NCBI RefSeq assembly: GCF_014696925.1
Contig: NZ_JACJQY010000027.1
Coordinates: forward strand, 1 to 64,000
Length of the DNA: 64,000 nucleotides
Source: Phormidium tenue FACHB-1050
Lineage (GTDB): Bacteria > Cyanobacteriota > Cyanobacteriia > Pseudanabaenales > Pseudanabaenaceae
Direction of reading: 5' to 3'
The notes under the pieces were generated by a model. The model was given only the letters and a program-made list of their open reading frames with translations. It did not search any database and was not told the DNA's origin. Positions 27,542 through 37,624 of this stretch are shown piece by piece. A program made the position numbers and the translations under genes. Each line of letters opens with the position of its first letter. The stretch's first letter is position 1.

Positions 27542-28841
27542 AACCTTCTTTCAATTGGCTAGAGGGTGAATCTAGATCAAAGAGAACTTGTAACATTTGC
27601 ATGGCGCGGCGGCGCGTCTCGATGTCCTGTTGAGCGCGAAGCTGCACCATTGGATCATGCAAAATTTTATTAATGATGCCGCGAGTCATGCTCTCGATCA
27701 CATCTTGATGCTTATCAGCAAAATCATTGCCGAGCCGAGATAGCACTTTTTCCATCTCCTGCTCACGGATGATTTCCATTTTTTGACGCAGTTTGCTAAT
27801 CGTGGGCACAGTCTCAAGCGATCGCCACCAGCTATCAAACTCCGCCACACAACCTTCCAGCAAAATCTCGGCTTGCATCGCCATCTGACGACGACTTTCT
27901 TGATTCTCGGCAACTACTGCTTGCAAATCATCAACGTTGTAGGCTCTGGTATTCGGCAACTCGTTGACATCAGAACTGATATTGCGCGGTACAGAAATAT
28001 CAACGAGAGTCAAGCCAGTGTGATTTGAAGCGATCGCTTCAAGATTTTTGCGGCTCAGAATCACCTCTGTAGAAGCAGTACTCGTAAACACAAGATCAGA
28101 AATTGCTACACAATCCAGCATTTGATCTAGTGGACGGATATCGAACTCAGCATTGCTAGTTTCAAATTCCTTAAGCATGGCAGCAGCGCGATCGCGCGAT
28201 CGATTAACGATCGCAATCTTTTGAGCGCCCTTAGAAATTAAATGCTTGACCAACAGGCGGGACATCTTGCCAGCCCCGATGATCGTAGTGTGTTTATCCG
28301 ATAAATTTTGCAGCTTAATTTGAGCTAGTTCTACAGCCGCCGAACTAATTGATACTGCACCCGTACCAATTTCAGTTTCAGTACGAACTCGTTTACCTGC
28401 TGAAAGCGCCTGTTTAAAAAGTTGGTTGAGAATCCGACCTGCGCCATTGTATTGTTGGGCGAGGCGATGGGTATTTTTGACCTGAGCGAGAATTTGACCT
28501 TCACCAAGTACTAGACTATCTAAGCCAGACGCAACTCGCATCAGGTGAGTTACGGCATCTTGGCGGAGCAGAATAAACAGATAACGACGTAGGTACTGTA
28601 GAGGTAGTTGGCTAAATTCCGCTAGAAACTGCATAATTTCACGAATACCACCTTCGGCTTCGCTAGTAACTACATACAACTCTAAGCGGTTACAAGTGCT
28701 TAAAATTGCAGCTTCTTCAATATTCGGATAGCTCATCAGTTGAGCGATCGCTGCTTCCATGCGATCTTCGGGAATACTCAACTTTTCCCGTACTTCCACA
28801 GTCGCCGTTTTATGACTCAAGCCAACAACTGCAATATTCAT
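27540..28841 (-). CDS. hemA: Glutamyl-tRNA reductase
   Basis: This 433-residue enzyme makes glutamate-1-semialdehyde from glutamyl-tRNA, the first committed step of tetrapyrrole synthesis. The nucleophile Cys50 lies in [11 protein letters not shown], the NADPH-binding segment is [16 protein letters not shown], and a C-terminal dimerisation helix is present. Length and start ([13 protein letters not shown]) are normal for cyanobacteria. It is monocistronic. HemA and ferrochelatase (35077) are both in the window but far apart. Confidence 0.97.
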   Translation of the reverse strand: MNIAVVGLSHKTATVEVREKLSIPEDRMEAAIAQLMSYPNIEEAAILSTCNRLELYVVTSEAEGGIREIMQFLAEFSQLPLQYLRRYLFILLRQDAVTHLMRVASGLDSLVLGEGQILAQVKNTHRLAQQYNGAGRILNQLFKQALSAGKRVRTETEIGTGAVSISSAAVELAQIKLQNLSDKHTTIIGAGKMSRLLVKHLISKGAQKIAIVNRSRDRAAAMLKEFETSNAEFDIRPLDQMLDCVAISDLVFTSTASTEVILSRKNLEAIASNHTGLTLVDISVPRNISSDVNELPNTRAYNVDDLQAVVAENQESRRQMAMQAEILLEGCVAEFDSWWRSLETVPTISKLRQKMEIIREQEMEKVLSRLGNDFADKHQDVIESMTRGIINKILHDPMVQLRAQQDIETRRRAMQMLQVLFDLDSPSSQLKEG

Positions 28842-28977
28842 ATCGTAAATGCGTTTCTTATTTAGGACTGGAAATAAATTATCTTATTGGATGAGCTTAT
28901 CAGGAGATAGCTACCAGTGTAGTAGGTACTTATTACTCCTTAACGTTCTGTAATATAGCTACCACCATTCTTTAAAA

Positions 28978-29034
28978 ACCCCAAAAAAGTAAAGGAAAGC
29001 GCGAAGCGCTTTCCTTTACTTTTTTGGGGTTTAG
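28978..29034. repeat. Family A-like hairpin
   Basis: A perfect hairpin with 27-base arms starting AAACCCCAAAAAAGTAAAGG and loop GAA is preceded by TATAGCTACC, a family A left end. It separates hemA upstream DNA from the end of glpX and can terminate the latter. Confidence 0.7.
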
Positions 29035-29075
29035 AATTACTAGCACCATAGGTACTAGTAATTCTAACTAAGTTA

Positions 29076-30119
29076 TTAACGCAAATTAATAGTCTTAGGA
29101 GCATCACCAGTCAAGTGAATGGTGTCAACAAAGCGAGCAGTCTTCGATTGAGTTGAGATAACCAAAGACTGAGTACGGCAACCACCACCAAAGAAGCGGA
29201 CACCTTCCATCAATGTACCTGGTGTAATGCCACAGCCAGCAAACAATACATCTTTACCACAAGCTAATTCATTGGCATCATAGACCTTATCGCCATCTTC
29301 GATACCCATTTCCTTGAGGCGAGCCAAGTTACCTTCACGAGTCCACTTTTCGCTTTCAGGGGTATTGACTTCAGCAGGGTCATAAACTAGACGACCTTGG
29401 AAATGTCCACCCAAGCAACGCATTGCGGCTGCCGAAATAACACCTTCAGGAGCAGCACCAATACCCATCAGAGCATGGATGTTTGTCCCAGCGAAACCAC
29501 AGCAAATTGCAGCGGATACGTCACCATCACTGATCAAACGGACACGAGCGCCTGCGGCACGGATTTCAGAAATCAAACCCTTGTGACGAGGACGATCCAT
29601 AACTACGACGACCAATTCTTCGATCGAACGATTTAGACATTCCGAAAGAATTTTCAGATTTTGGGTAGGTGTTTTGCGGATATCGACGTGACCCTTTGCA
29701 GCAGGAGGTGCAGCTAGTTTGTCCATATAAAAGTCAGGAGCGCGGAACAAGCCATTGCGTTCAGAAATTGCCAAAACTGCCATCGAACCATTTTGACCAT
29801 AGGCGACAAGGTTTGTCCCTTCGCAAGGGTCAACAGCGATATCAATTTCTTGTAATTCTTCGATGGTGCAGAACTCAGCAGCATTGGGCTGTGTGCAAAT
29901 ACCTACTTCTTCGCCGATATAAAGCATGGGTGCTTCGTCACGCTCACCTTCACCAATGACGATACGACCACGCATATGAATTTTGTTCATGCGTTCGCGC
30001 ATTGCTTCAACTGCTGCTTCGTCGGCTTCGTCTTTTTTACCCAAGCCCATCCACCGAGAAGATGCGATCGCAGCCTGTTCAACGACCTCAATAATCTCAA
30101 GGCTGATTGTATTATCCAT
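29076..30119 (-). CDS. glpX: Class II fructose-1,6-/sedoheptulose-1,7-bisphosphatase
   Basis: This 347-residue GlpX-type phosphatase is the dual F/SBPase of the Calvin cycle in cyanobacteria. The metal and substrate segments are visible: [22 protein letters not shown] and [13 protein letters not shown]. Its start ([19 protein letters not shown]) is typical. The gene is divergent from purF, with 299 bases between the starts containing one hairpin repeat. Confidence 0.96.
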   Translation of the reverse strand: MDNTISLEIIEVVEQAAIASSRWMGLGKKDEADEAAVEAMRERMNKIHMRGRIVIGEGERDEAPMLYIGEEVGICTQPNAAEFCTIEELQEIDIAVDPCEGTNLVAYGQNGSMAVLAISERNGLFRAPDFYMDKLAAPPAAKGHVDIRKTPTQNLKILSECLNRSIEELVVVVMDRPRHKGLISEIRAAGARVRLISDGDVSAAICCGFAGTNIHALMGIGAAPEGVISAAAMRCLGGHFQGRLVYDPAEVNTPESEKWTREGNLARLKEMGIEDGDKVYDANELACGKDVLFAGCGITPGTLMEGVRFFGGGCRTQSLVISTQSKTARFVDTIHLTGDAPKTINLR

Positions 30120-30268
30120 GCGTAGGAATCCTTACTTATCTAAATTTTATAACTATTAAGCCTTTGTTATGCTCTAGAAAATTTCTAGAAACAGAAAACA
30201 AAATTAAGTTTAGTTGTGTCTTACTACACAACCTCGTAATTAAGTTTACAGGGCAGAAGGACAAATTA

Positions 30269-30321
30269 AAACCCAGAAGGAGGAGGGCAACGCAGAGTGT
30301 CTTCCTCCTCCTTCTGGGTTT
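30269..30321. repeat. Family A-like hairpin
   Basis: Arms of 18 bases (AAACCCAGAAGGAGGAGG) enclose a 17-base loop. The preceding text AAGGACAAATTAAAACCC resembles other family A copies. It lies in the divergent glpX-purF upstream region, so it is not a simple terminator there. Confidence 0.65.
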
Positions 30322-30418
30322 GCTTTGCTAATTTTGGTTAAGAAACGCTTAACACTGGTACGATCTATTGAGTGGGCTTTTCTCTTCTACCCAAACTAAT
30401 GTATTGCGTATAACTGCT

Positions 30419-31942
30419 ATGTTGCCAGACCATTCTGACCATTCTGTTTTTGCTGATGAGATGCCTAAAAACCTTATAAATCATACCGATTTTGATGATC
30501 TAGATCTTAACAATGACATTGAGACGGACAAACCACAGGAAGCTTGTGGTGTTTTCGGGGTACTAGCAGCAGAAGGGGATGTTGCTAAACTTGTATACTT
30601 TGGACTATATGCCCTACAGCATCGTGGTCAGGAATCAGCAGGGATTACTGTCTACGATGATCATGGCACGACCCATACTCACAAGGCTATGGGACTAGTT
30701 GCTCAAGTATTTAATGAAACGATCCTCTCAGAAATGAAGGGATCTTTAGGGATTGGGCATAACCGCTATTCGACCACAGGCTCGAGTAAAGTTTGTAACG
30801 CTCAACCAATTGTCATAAATACGAGACTGGGCGATTTTTCGCTTGCTCACAATGGCAACTTAGTCAATGCCACTGAGTTGCGCGGCGAACTGTCGGCTCA
30901 AGGTCATGCGCTCGAATCAACTACAGATTCTGAAGGAATTGCCTTTGCAGTGGGCGAGGCTGTAGAAGAGGGTAAAAATTGGCAAGGGGCGATCATTACA
31001 GCTCTGAAGCGATGCCATGGAGCGTTCAGCTTAGTGATGGCAACTCCTAATGCGCTTATTGGTGCTAGGGATGCCTATGGTGTACGTCCTTTGGTGATTG
31101 GCAAAACCCCTGATGGTTCCTATGTCTTGTCTTCAGAAACTTGTGGCTTAGATATTATTGGGGCAGAATATGTACGCGAGGTCGAAGCTGGAGAACTCGT
31201 GATCATTACCCTAGAAAAAGGTATTGAGTCTTGGCATTGGGAAGAGTCACAACCGAAGCTCTGTGTTTTTGAGATGATTTATTTTGCAAGACCCGATAGT
31301 GTCATGCATGATGAAAGTCTCTATACATATAGATTGAGAATTGGGCGAGAACTAGCTAAAGAAAGTTGCGTGGAAGCCGATATTGTAATTGGCGTGCCAG
31401 ATTCGGGTATTCCCGCGGCGATCGGATTTTCACGAGAGTCAGGGATTCCCTACGGTGAGGCATTGATCAAAAATCGCTATGTGGGACGGACTTTTATTCA
31501 GCCCACCCAAGCAATGCGGGAGTCTGGCATCCGTATGAAGTTGAATACGCTTAAGGATGTTTTGCAAGGTAAACGGGTAATTGTGATCGATGATTCGATC
31601 GTAAGGGGAACGACGAGTCGTAAAATAGTAAGAGCATTGCGTGAGGCTGGTGCAATTGAGGTACATATGCGTATTTCTTCACCTCCTGTTACTCACCCTT
31701 GTTTTTATGGTATTGATACGGACTCGCAAGATCATTTGATCGCAGCGCAAAAATCCGTCGATGCGATCGCCAAACAGATTGAGGTTGATACGCTTGCGTA
31801 TCTCAGTCACGACGCAATGTTAAAGGCGACACAAATTGATACCACGCATTTTTGCACGGCTTGTTTTACAGGAAAATATCCGATTGAAGTTCCTGATAAA
31901 CTCAAGCGCACCAAACTTATGCTAGAAAATACGGCAACATGA
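30419..31942 (+). CDS. purF: Amidophosphoribosyltransferase
   Basis: This is a 507-residue enzyme from the ATG at 30419; the frame extends upstream to 30368 without a better start. The N-terminal nucleophile Cys43 in EACGVFGVLA implies a 42-residue propeptide. The PRPP-binding motif is VIVIDDSIVRGTTS, and C-terminal cysteines (HPCFYGID, HFCTACF) fit the Fe-S type enzyme. It makes phosphoribosylamine, the first step of purine synthesis. The stop overlaps the next gene by four bases. Confidence 0.95.
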   Translation: MLPDHSDHSVFADEMPKNLINHTDFDDLDLNNDIETDKPQEACGVFGVLAAEGDVAKLVYFGLYALQHRGQESAGITVYDDHGTTHTHKAMGLVAQVFNETILSEMKGSLGIGHNRYSTTGSSKVCNAQPIVINTRLGDFSLAHNGNLVNATELRGELSAQGHALESTTDSEGIAFAVGEAVEEGKNWQGAIITALKRCHGAFSLVMATPNALIGARDAYGVRPLVIGKTPDGSYVLSSETCGLDIIGAEYVREVEAGELVIITLEKGIESWHWEESQPKLCVFEMIYFARPDSVMHDESLYTYRLRIGRELAKESCVEADIVIGVPDSGIPAAIGFSRESGIPYGEALIKNRYVGRTFIQPTQAMRESGIRMKLNTLKDVLQGKRVIVIDDSIVRGTTSRKIVRALREAGAIEVHMRISSPPVTHPCFYGIDTDSQDHLIAAQKSVDAIAKQIEVDTLAYLSHDAMLKATQIDTTHFCTACFTGKYPIEVPDKLKRTKLMLENTAT

Positions 31943-32400
31943 CCAAGATCCTCTTTCATCTCGCATTTCCAGTCAAAGATATTGCAAGCACCAAAGCTTT
32001 TTATATTGATGGTTTGGGTTGTTTGGCAGGACGCGAGTCAAGTGACTCGCTGATCATGAGTTTGTATGGTCACCAGTTGGTAGCGCACGTTGTTCATGAA
32101 TCTCTTGAATCGCAACGTGGTATTTATCCGCGCCATTTCGGGTTAGTATTTTACTCCGAAAATAACTGGATGGCTTTATTAGAAAAAGTCCATGATAAGC
32201 GTCTTAAGTTTTATCAAAAGCCAAAAGTTCGCTTTGTGGATACACCATTGGAACATCGAACCTTTTTCTTGGCCGATCATTCAGGCAATATTTTAGAGTT
32301 CAAGCATTACAAGTTTGAAACTGCAATTTTTGGTGAGACTGATTTTCACGAAGTTGGTGATGCAGACTTTGCTCAACAGGTTCCTGTAATTACGCATTAG
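31939..32400 (+). CDS. VOC-superfamily (glyoxalase-like) protein
   Basis: This 153-residue single-domain protein of the vicinal-oxygen-chelate fold starts FHLAFPVKDIASTKAFYIDGLG and has a later metal-ligand stretch DHSGNILEFKHYK. The ATG overlaps the purF stop (ATGA), so it is translated with purF. The substrate is unknown. Similar proteins occur next to primary-metabolism genes in cyanobacteria without assigned reaction. Confidence 0.85.
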   Translation: MTKILFHLAFPVKDIASTKAFYIDGLGCLAGRESSDSLIMSLYGHQLVAHVVHESLESQRGIYPRHFGLVFYSENNWMALLEKVHDKRLKFYQKPKVRFVDTPLEHRTFFLADHSGNILEFKHYKFETAIFGETDFHEVGDADFAQQVPVITH

Positions 32401-32614
32401 CTGAGAGAAAGTTGCATCGCAACTTTCTCTGAAAACCAAAAAGAGATGGCGCTAGCGCCATCTCTTTTTGGTTGGGGATTAATACCTTCTTTTAATTTTT
32501 TACGAAGCATTTGCAATTGTTTTTTCTTTTGGCGTTGGCGTGCTGAGCCACCTTTACCTTTATCGTTTCTACCTTCTTTGCGTGGTGATTCCCATCGCTT
32601 TAGTCTTTGGCTCA
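32397..32614 (-). CDS. Small basic protein, doubtful
   Basis: A 72-residue frame from the ATG at 32614 begins MSQRLKRWESPRKEGRNDKG and is rich in Lys and Arg. It has no recognised family. Its last 25 codons run through two perfect palindromes (32404-32473), so the true C-terminus may have been replaced by repeat DNA. A GGGTA sits upstream but is a weak ribosome site. It may be a real small RNA-binding protein or chance. Confidence 0.35.
32404..32473. terminator. Two adjacent palindromes
   Basis: The first is AGAGAAAGTTGC, loop ATC, and its complement (32404-32430). The second is AACCAAAAAGAGATGGCGC, centre TA, and its complement (32434-32473). They follow the VOC gene stop and can terminate the purF operon. 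Confidence 0.7.
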
Positions 32615-32785
32615 TTACTGTTTTTACCCATGTGATTGAATTTTTTGGAGATAACTTAGCAGTCATTAAACTACGAATTATGAATTGATAATTCATAATT
32701 TAATATACTTTAGCTCACATAGGAATTACTATCACTCTTTAGAATGAGCATATATCATAACAAGACGCTTCATTTAGGCTAAATT

Positions 32786-33136
32786 TCAAGCTAATTTTTG
32801 TTTGATTTCTTCAGGATTTCTAAATCCGATCGCGATCGCCTTACCGTCTTTAACAAATAAAGGTCGCTTGAGCAGCATCGAATCCTTGGCATAGGCTTCA
32901 ATCCATTGAATATGTGACCATGTTTCTTTTTCAGCTCCAAGCGATCGATATGACTGTCCAGAGGTATTTCGCATTACTCTTTCTCCTAATGCATTTACCC
33001 ATTCAGCGATCACTGTTCGAGTTGGAGGATAGTCTTTAGTGTTAATAAATTCGTAGGCAATTCCTTGATTGTCTAACCAAGCGATCGCTTTTTTGCAAGT
33101 CCCACAATTGGGTATGCCATAGACTTGAATAGACAT
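32786..33136 (-). CDS. ArsC/Spx-family thioredoxin-fold protein
   Basis: This 116-residue protein has the ArsC/Spx/YffB fold signature: YGIPNCGTCKKAIAWLD with C11-x-x-C14 and PLFVKDGKAIAIGF near the end. Family members are arsenate reductases, Spx regulators or YffB-like reductases. The lack of an arsenic-resistance neighbour makes a YffB/Spx-like role more likely. It is monocistronic. Confidence 0.85.
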   Translation of the reverse strand: MSIQVYGIPNCGTCKKAIAWLDNQGIAYEFINTKDYPPTRTVIAEWVNALGERVMRNTSGQSYRSLGAEKETWSHIQWIEAYAKDSMLLKRPLFVKDGKAIAIGFRNPEEIKQKLA

Positions 33137-33210
33137 AAATTTACTCAGATTATGACTTTTTAAAAAACACAGAAGTATGAAAGCCCACTCCTTCAGTGGT
33201 TTTGGCTATC

Positions 33211-33460
33211 TATAGCTATTGTATGGCAATAACTTAATAAAGCCCAAATAAAAGGAGGCAAAGCGAAGCACTGCCTCCTTTTATTTGGGCTTAGAGATCG
33301 AGGATTGCGATGATCGCACTGAAAAAAGCTTTTAGTCTTAACTATTGCCTTCCACCCAAGAATTATTGGTGCGGCGCGAAGCGCCGCACCAATAATTCTT
33401 TGATTTTAAGACTGGGTTTTAAAAACAGAAAATGGCATAGCCATTTTCTGTTTTTGTATA
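33211..33460. repeat. Cluster of three hairpin repeats
   Basis: The first hairpin is at 33241-33293 (AAGCCCAAATAAAAGGAGGC arms) after a TATAGCTATTG family A end. The second is at 33358-33400 (AAGAATTATTGGTGCGGCGC arms, loop GAA). The third, near 33417-33460, is the right half of a family D element (AAAACAGAAAATGGC). The 387-base gap upstream of the DUF362 gene otherwise shows no gene. Confidence 0.7.
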
Positions 33461-33523
33461 AGACATAGTTACTAGGTTATATTTTTAAATAGTTTGCTGA
33501 CCCACCACCTTCTAGACATATTC

Positions 33524-34489
33524 ATGAAACCAATCGTCAGTCTTCTACATACCTCTAGCTACGAAACTGCATCACTGATGACAGCACTAGAGGCAGTACT
33601 TGCACCCCTAGGAGGTATGTCCAGCATCGTCAAAGCAGGCGATCGCGTTCTCCTCAAGCCCAACTTACTCACAGGCTCACGACCAACCAAAGAATGCACC
33701 ACTCGTCCCGAATTGGTGTACTGTGTCGCCAAAATGGTACAGGACGCTGGTGGGAAGCCATTTTTAGGGGATAGCCCCGCCTTCGGTAGTGCCAAAGGAA
33801 TTGCCAAGGCGAATGGCTTGTTACCCCTTGCCGAAGAATTAGGCTTACCAATTATCGAGTTTCATGGCAAACGCTACGCAACCGAGGGCGAAGGTGAACT
33901 GCAACATTTGCGTCTCAGTAAAGAAGCGATGGATGCAGATGTGGTGATTAATTTGCCTAAGGTCAAGTCACATATGCAACTGACCCTAACCCTTGGTGTC
34001 AAAAATCTATTTGGCTGCGTTCCAGGCAAGATGAAAGCATGGTGGCATATGGAAGCTGGCAAAGATGTCGAACGATTTGCCCAAATGTTGATCGAGACGG
34101 CAAGAGCAATTAATCCTGAACTAACAATCCTTGATGGTATTGTCGGACATGAAGGGAATGGTCCTAGCGCTGGTGAACCAAAAGAATTAGGAGTTTTAGC
34201 GGCTTCCTGTGATGTTTTTGCACTCGATCGCGTTATGGTGGAGATCCTTGGAGTTAAACCTCTCGATGTGCCGACAGTTGCAGCCGCTATCCGTACAGGA
34301 CTTTGTAGCGATCTTGATGCTATTGACATCATCGGCGATCCGATCACTCAATTGCAAAGCAGCGATTGGAAACTACCAGAAACGATGATGGCGATCGACT
34401 TTGGAATGCCCAGAGTCTTGAAATCGACCTTTAAACATCTCTATATCAAGTTCATCAAAGAACCGCTCAGCACCTATGCCCGCACTTAA
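33524..34489 (+). CDS. DUF362-domain protein
   Basis: This 321-residue protein spans the DUF362 domain: GDRVLLKPNLLTG, then VINLPKVKSHMQLTLTLGVKNLFGCVPG, then DGIVGHEGNGPSAGEPKELG. No ferredoxin-type C-terminal cysteine cluster is present, unlike some relatives. The ATG at 33524 is preferred over the TTG at 33494. It overlaps the following response-regulator gene by 14 bases. The biochemical role of DUF362 proteins is unclear. Confidence 0.88.
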   Translation: MKPIVSLLHTSSYETASLMTALEAVLAPLGGMSSIVKAGDRVLLKPNLLTGSRPTKECTTRPELVYCVAKMVQDAGGKPFLGDSPAFGSAKGIAKANGLLPLAEELGLPIIEFHGKRYATEGEGELQHLRLSKEAMDADVVINLPKVKSHMQLTLTLGVKNLFGCVPGKMKAWWHMEAGKDVERFAQMLIETARAINPELTILDGIVGHEGNGPSAGEPKELGVLAASCDVFALDRVMVEILGVKPLDVPTVAAAIRTGLCSDLDAIDIIGDPITQLQSSDWKLPETMMAIDFGMPRVLKSTFKHLYIKFIKEPLSTYART

Positions 34490-34862
34490 CAGCCCACCGC
34501 TAATCTTAGTGGTCGAAGATGCCCCTGACAACCAAGTTTTGGTGGAACAGGTGTTTCAAGATTCAGGCTATCGCGTCACTTGCATCCAAGATGGTCAATC
34601 AGCACTAGATTGGCTAGAAACTAATCATCCTGATCTGATTTTGCTAGATTTATCTTTGCCAGAAATTGATGGATGGGAAGTAGCCCGACAACTCAAAGCG
34701 AGCGATCGCACTGCCAATATCCCCATAATTGCGGTCACGGCTCATGCAATGAAAGGAGATAAAGAATCGGCGATCGCCTCTGGTTGTGATGATTATCTGA
34801 CAAAGCCTTTAGACATTGATTTGTTAGAAGCCTGTGTCAAGCAATGGCTAGATAAGCAATAG
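34476..34862 (+). CDS. Single-domain response regulator
   Basis: This 128-residue CheY-like receiver has all key residues: acidic E14-D15, phosphoacceptor D58 in LILLDLSLP, Thr in AVTAHAM and Lys in YLTKPL. There is no output domain. The start overlaps the DUF362 gene. The style is that of receivers released from cyanobacterial hybrid kinases. The cognate kinase is not in the window. Confidence 0.93.
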   Translation: MPALNSPPLILVVEDAPDNQVLVEQVFQDSGYRVTCIQDGQSALDWLETNHPDLILLDLSLPEIDGWEVARQLKASDRTANIPIIAVTAHAMKGDKESAIASGCDDYLTKPLDIDLLEACVKQWLDKQ

Positions 34863-35076
34863 GGTTAGGATGTTGCGCTGTAACACTCTACTTTATGCCT
34901 AAGCAGCCCAAGACAAAAGACTATACTTATCTATAACTTAGACTAAGATTTAGAAAGAGTTTTAAAATTTCACTTAATAAAATAATCCATTTATTCATCA
35001 TTATGAGCGATGCTTTGCGTCACTCATATTCATTATTCATCAAATTATCAACTTATTAAATTTAGGAAATTGCTTT

Positions 35077-36090
35077 ATGTCTGGTCGCGTTGGAGTAATG
35101 CTATTAAACTTGGGAGGTCCTGAAAAGTTAGAAGATGTCTATCTTTTCTTGTATAACCTATTCGCTGATCCAGAAATCATTCGCCTCCCCTTTCCTTTTT
35201 TACAAAAGCCGATCGCCTCACTGATCGCTGCTAGCCGCGCTCCCATCAGTCAAGAAAATTACCGCATGATTGGCGGCGGCTCACCATTACGTCAGATTAC
35301 TGAGGAGCAAGGTGAAAATATTGAGAACGTTTTGCAGCGTCATGGAGTCGATGCCAAAGTATATGTTGCCATGCGCTACTGGCGTCCCTACACTGAAGAG
35401 GCGATCGCCCAAATCAAACAGGATGGCATTACACGCCTTGTGGTGTTGCCTTTATATCCACAATACTCCATCAGCACCAGTGGTTCGAGCATTAAGCAAC
35501 TCGATGTACTTTGGGAAAATGACCCTGAACTCCAAGCGATCGAGAAAATTACGATTAAGTCTTGGTATGAGCGCACTGGCTATATTCGTGCCATGAATCA
35601 ACTGATCGATGCGAAATTGCAAGATTTTGCCGAGCCTGAGAATGTGCATATTTTCTTCAGCGCTCACGGTGTACCTGTCAAATATGTGACCAAATACGGC
35701 GATCCCTATCAATCGGAAATGGAAAACTGTGTTGACGGGATTATGAAGGCTTTGCGCCGAGACTATCAACGCTATAACGCGCATACCCTCGCTTATCAGA
35801 GTCGTGTTGGTCCCGTCGAATGGCTCCAACCCTATACTGAGGAAGCAATTAAGAATTTAGCAAAGCGTGGAGTTAACGATCTTTTAGTTGTGCCGATTAG
35901 TTTTGTGTCGGAGCATATTGAGACATTGCAGGAAATCGATATTGAGTATCGTGAAGTTGCAGAAGAAGCGGGGATTCACAACTTTGATCGCGTTCCTGCT
36001 CTAAATAGTCATCCAATTTTTATCAATGATCTTGCGGAATTGGTAATGGAATCACTCGGTACAACTAAAGCTGCTGCGATCGCGGCTTAA
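35077..36090 (+). CDS. hemH: Ferrochelatase without CAB extension
   Basis: This is a 337-residue ferrochelatase with the family segments [38 protein letters not shown] and [13 protein letters not shown]. It inserts Fe2+ into protoporphyrin IX. Most cyanobacterial ferrochelatases are near 385-390 residues and end in a chlorophyll-binding-like membrane helix. This one stops at about residue 337, after [13 protein letters not shown], with no hydrophobic tail. A terminator follows the stop at once, so this looks like the true end. Confidence 0.95.
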   Translation: MSGRVGVMLLNLGGPEKLEDVYLFLYNLFADPEIIRLPFPFLQKPIASLIAASRAPISQENYRMIGGGSPLRQITEEQGENIENVLQRHGVDAKVYVAMRYWRPYTEEAIAQIKQDGITRLVVLPLYPQYSISTSGSSIKQLDVLWENDPELQAIEKITIKSWYERTGYIRAMNQLIDAKLQDFAEPENVHIFFSAHGVPVKYVTKYGDPYQSEMENCVDGIMKALRRDYQRYNAHTLAYQSRVGPVEWLQPYTEEAIKNLAKRGVNDLLVVPISFVSEHIETLQEIDIEYREVAEEAGIHNFDRVPALNSHPIFINDLAELVMESLGTTKAAAIAA

Positions 36091-36121
36091 AAGAGAAAGG
36101 GCGCAAAGCGCCCTTTCTCTT
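36091..36121. terminator. Bidirectional terminator
   Basis: The hairpin AAGAGAAAGGGCGC, loop AAA, and complement lies directly between the convergent stops of hemH and the molybdoenzyme gene. Confidence 0.85.
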
Positions 36122-36882
36122 TACAATCCTGCAAACCATTCATATCCCTCATCTACCCAGTACCCTCGCCGTTGTTGAACAAGATCATTGGTAAAGGTCA
36201 CGCGAATTACCCATTTTGATTGCTTGTAACCAAGCTTAATCGGAGAAGCTAAGCGCAAAGGTGCGCCATTCTCAATTGGAATATCTTGACCATTCTTTTG
36301 ATAAGCAAGTAAAGTTTGCGGATGTAAAGCTGAAGCAATATCCCAACTCTCATAATAATTATCGGCAGATTCAAAATAGACGTAACGCGCTCCTGCTTTG
36401 GGTTGGACTAACTTCGCTAAATCGTATAAACGCACCCCTCCCCATTGCACGATCGCTGCCCAACCTTCCACACATACATGGCGAATTACCATTGATATTA
36501 AAGGCAGCGATCGCACATCGTTCATGCTCAATTGCATAGGATTATTTACCGCTCCATCTACTATCAATTTAAAAGAACTGGGATTGATTACAGGTGTGGT
36601 ATCAAAAGAATTAATCAATAAAGCATTAGGCTCAATTGCACTAGTGGGATATTCTGGGGCAGGAGTCTTCGCTTGAAAAATCAACTCTTCAATGCTTTGA
36701 TTGAGCGGTTCAAATAAAGAGCGAACTTTGTCTGATTGTTGATTGAGTGGCTTAAAAATCGGACTAACTCTAGAACTAGAATCACCACAACTACATAATA
36801 GTAAGCCCATGCCCGATAAACTCGCATATTGCACTAACTGACGACGAGAAAATCGATGATGCTGATATTTATCAAATTGCAT
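36121..36882 (-). CDS. MsrP/YedY-like molybdopterin oxidoreductase
   Basis: This 253-residue protein has an N-terminal twin-arginine signal (SRRQLVQYASLSGMGLLLCSCG) that may also be a lipobox. The sulfite-oxidase-type catalytic domain has the molybdenum-ligand Cys in VIRHVCVEGWAAIVQWGG and the end segment RRGYWVDEGYEWFAGL. It is exported to the periplasm or lumen. Relatives reduce methionine sulfoxide (MsrP/YedY) or oxidise sulfite. The ATG at 36882 is chosen because AGGA lies eight bases upstream. It follows the cytochrome b gene with 63 bases between, consistent with an electron-transfer pair. Confidence 0.85.
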   Translation of the reverse strand: MQFDKYQHHRFSRRQLVQYASLSGMGLLLCSCGDSSSRVSPIFKPLNQQSDKVRSLFEPLNQSIEELIFQAKTPAPEYPTSAIEPNALLINSFDTTPVINPSSFKLIVDGAVNNPMQLSMNDVRSLPLISMVIRHVCVEGWAAIVQWGGVRLYDLAKLVQPKAGARYVYFESADNYYESWDIASALHPQTLLAYQKNGQDIPIENGAPLRLASPIKLGYKQSKWVIRVTFTNDLVQQRRGYWVDEGYEWFAGL

Positions 36883-36945
36883 TTTTGTCATCCTAATCAA
36901 TTTCTTGCGTAATTCTTTCAAAAGCTAAAAACTAAAAGCTATTAG

Positions 36946-37530
36946 CTAAATAAACATTGAGCGAATCATTTTTAAACCACCCACTTTAAAGGATAGAAAG
37001 ATATGAGCGATCGCAAAAATCAGCACAATTGGAATTGTTAGAAAATGAGCAACACGGAGATTTTGCCAACTACCAAATAATCCTGAAATCCATGCAAACT
37101 GTACAGGTTTGTACATGCATAACCCAGAGAGAATAGCTAACAGCAGAATGGGAATGATTGCAGTATAAGCAAGACGATGCCAAGCATAATTTTTGCGCTT
37201 AGGATTTTTGGCTTGGAGCGCTTGAATATCTTTGTCAGAAGCAAAACGATGCTTCCATCGGCGCGTGATAAAAATATAAATGCCATAGATGAGTAAACTC
37301 ATGGAGAAAAGCCACATGGAAGCAAAATGCCAATTGCGACCTGCACCTAGCCATCCACCCAAGAGTAACTCTTTAGGAAAACGCCATCCTGCACGGCCTC
37401 CAAATACAGGATTAGCATTATAAATTTGCAACCCACTGGCTGTCATTAGTATTAGCGCAATCAGATTAATGAAATGGAATGACTTCACAAATATGGCTTG
37501 TTTGGGAGCGGGAGCAGTTTTTGGACTCAT
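36946..37530 (-). CDS. Membrane cytochrome b partner of molybdoenzyme
   Basis: This 194-residue membrane protein has four to five hydrophobic helices and several His residues in the helices (SFHFINLIALILM, NWHFASMWLF, YAWHRLAYTA, VAHFLTIPIVLIFAIAHIF). This is a b561/formate-dehydrogenase-type di-heme pattern rather than the MsrQ (ferric-reductase) type. It probably passes electrons from the quinone pool to the molybdoenzyme encoded just downstream. The pair is transcribed in the same direction as the ccdA-thioredoxin group. Confidence 0.85.
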   Translation of the reverse strand: MSPKTAPAPKQAIFVKSFHFINLIALILMTASGLQIYNANPVFGGRAGWRFPKELLLGGWLGAGRNWHFASMWLFSMSLLIYGIYIFITRRWKHRFASDKDIQALQAKNPKRKNYAWHRLAYTAIIPILLLAILSGLCMYKPVQFAWISGLFGSWQNLRVAHFLTIPIVLIFAIAHIFLSFKVGGLKMIRSMFI

Positions 37531-37571
37531 AACAAGAACCTTGATTTAGTGGATTTTGGTTGCTAATTGTC

Positions 37572-37624
37572 GTAGGAAGCTATTTTTTGGTGAGGCGAAG
37601 CCGCACCAAAAAATAGCTTCCTAC
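37572..37624. repeat. Hairpin between ccdA and cytochrome b genes
   Basis: A perfect stem of 21 bases (GTAGGAAGCTATTTTTTGGT arms) has an 11-base loop. It overlaps the ccdA stop and lies before the cytochrome b start, so it may reduce read-through between the two parts of the cluster. Confidence 0.65.

Noticed and set aside
36121-37530. True MsrPQ pair
   Set aside because: The molybdoenzyme is YedY-like, but the cytochrome has a b561-like helix and His pattern, not that of MsrQ. It is therefore described as MsrP-like with a cytochrome b partner.
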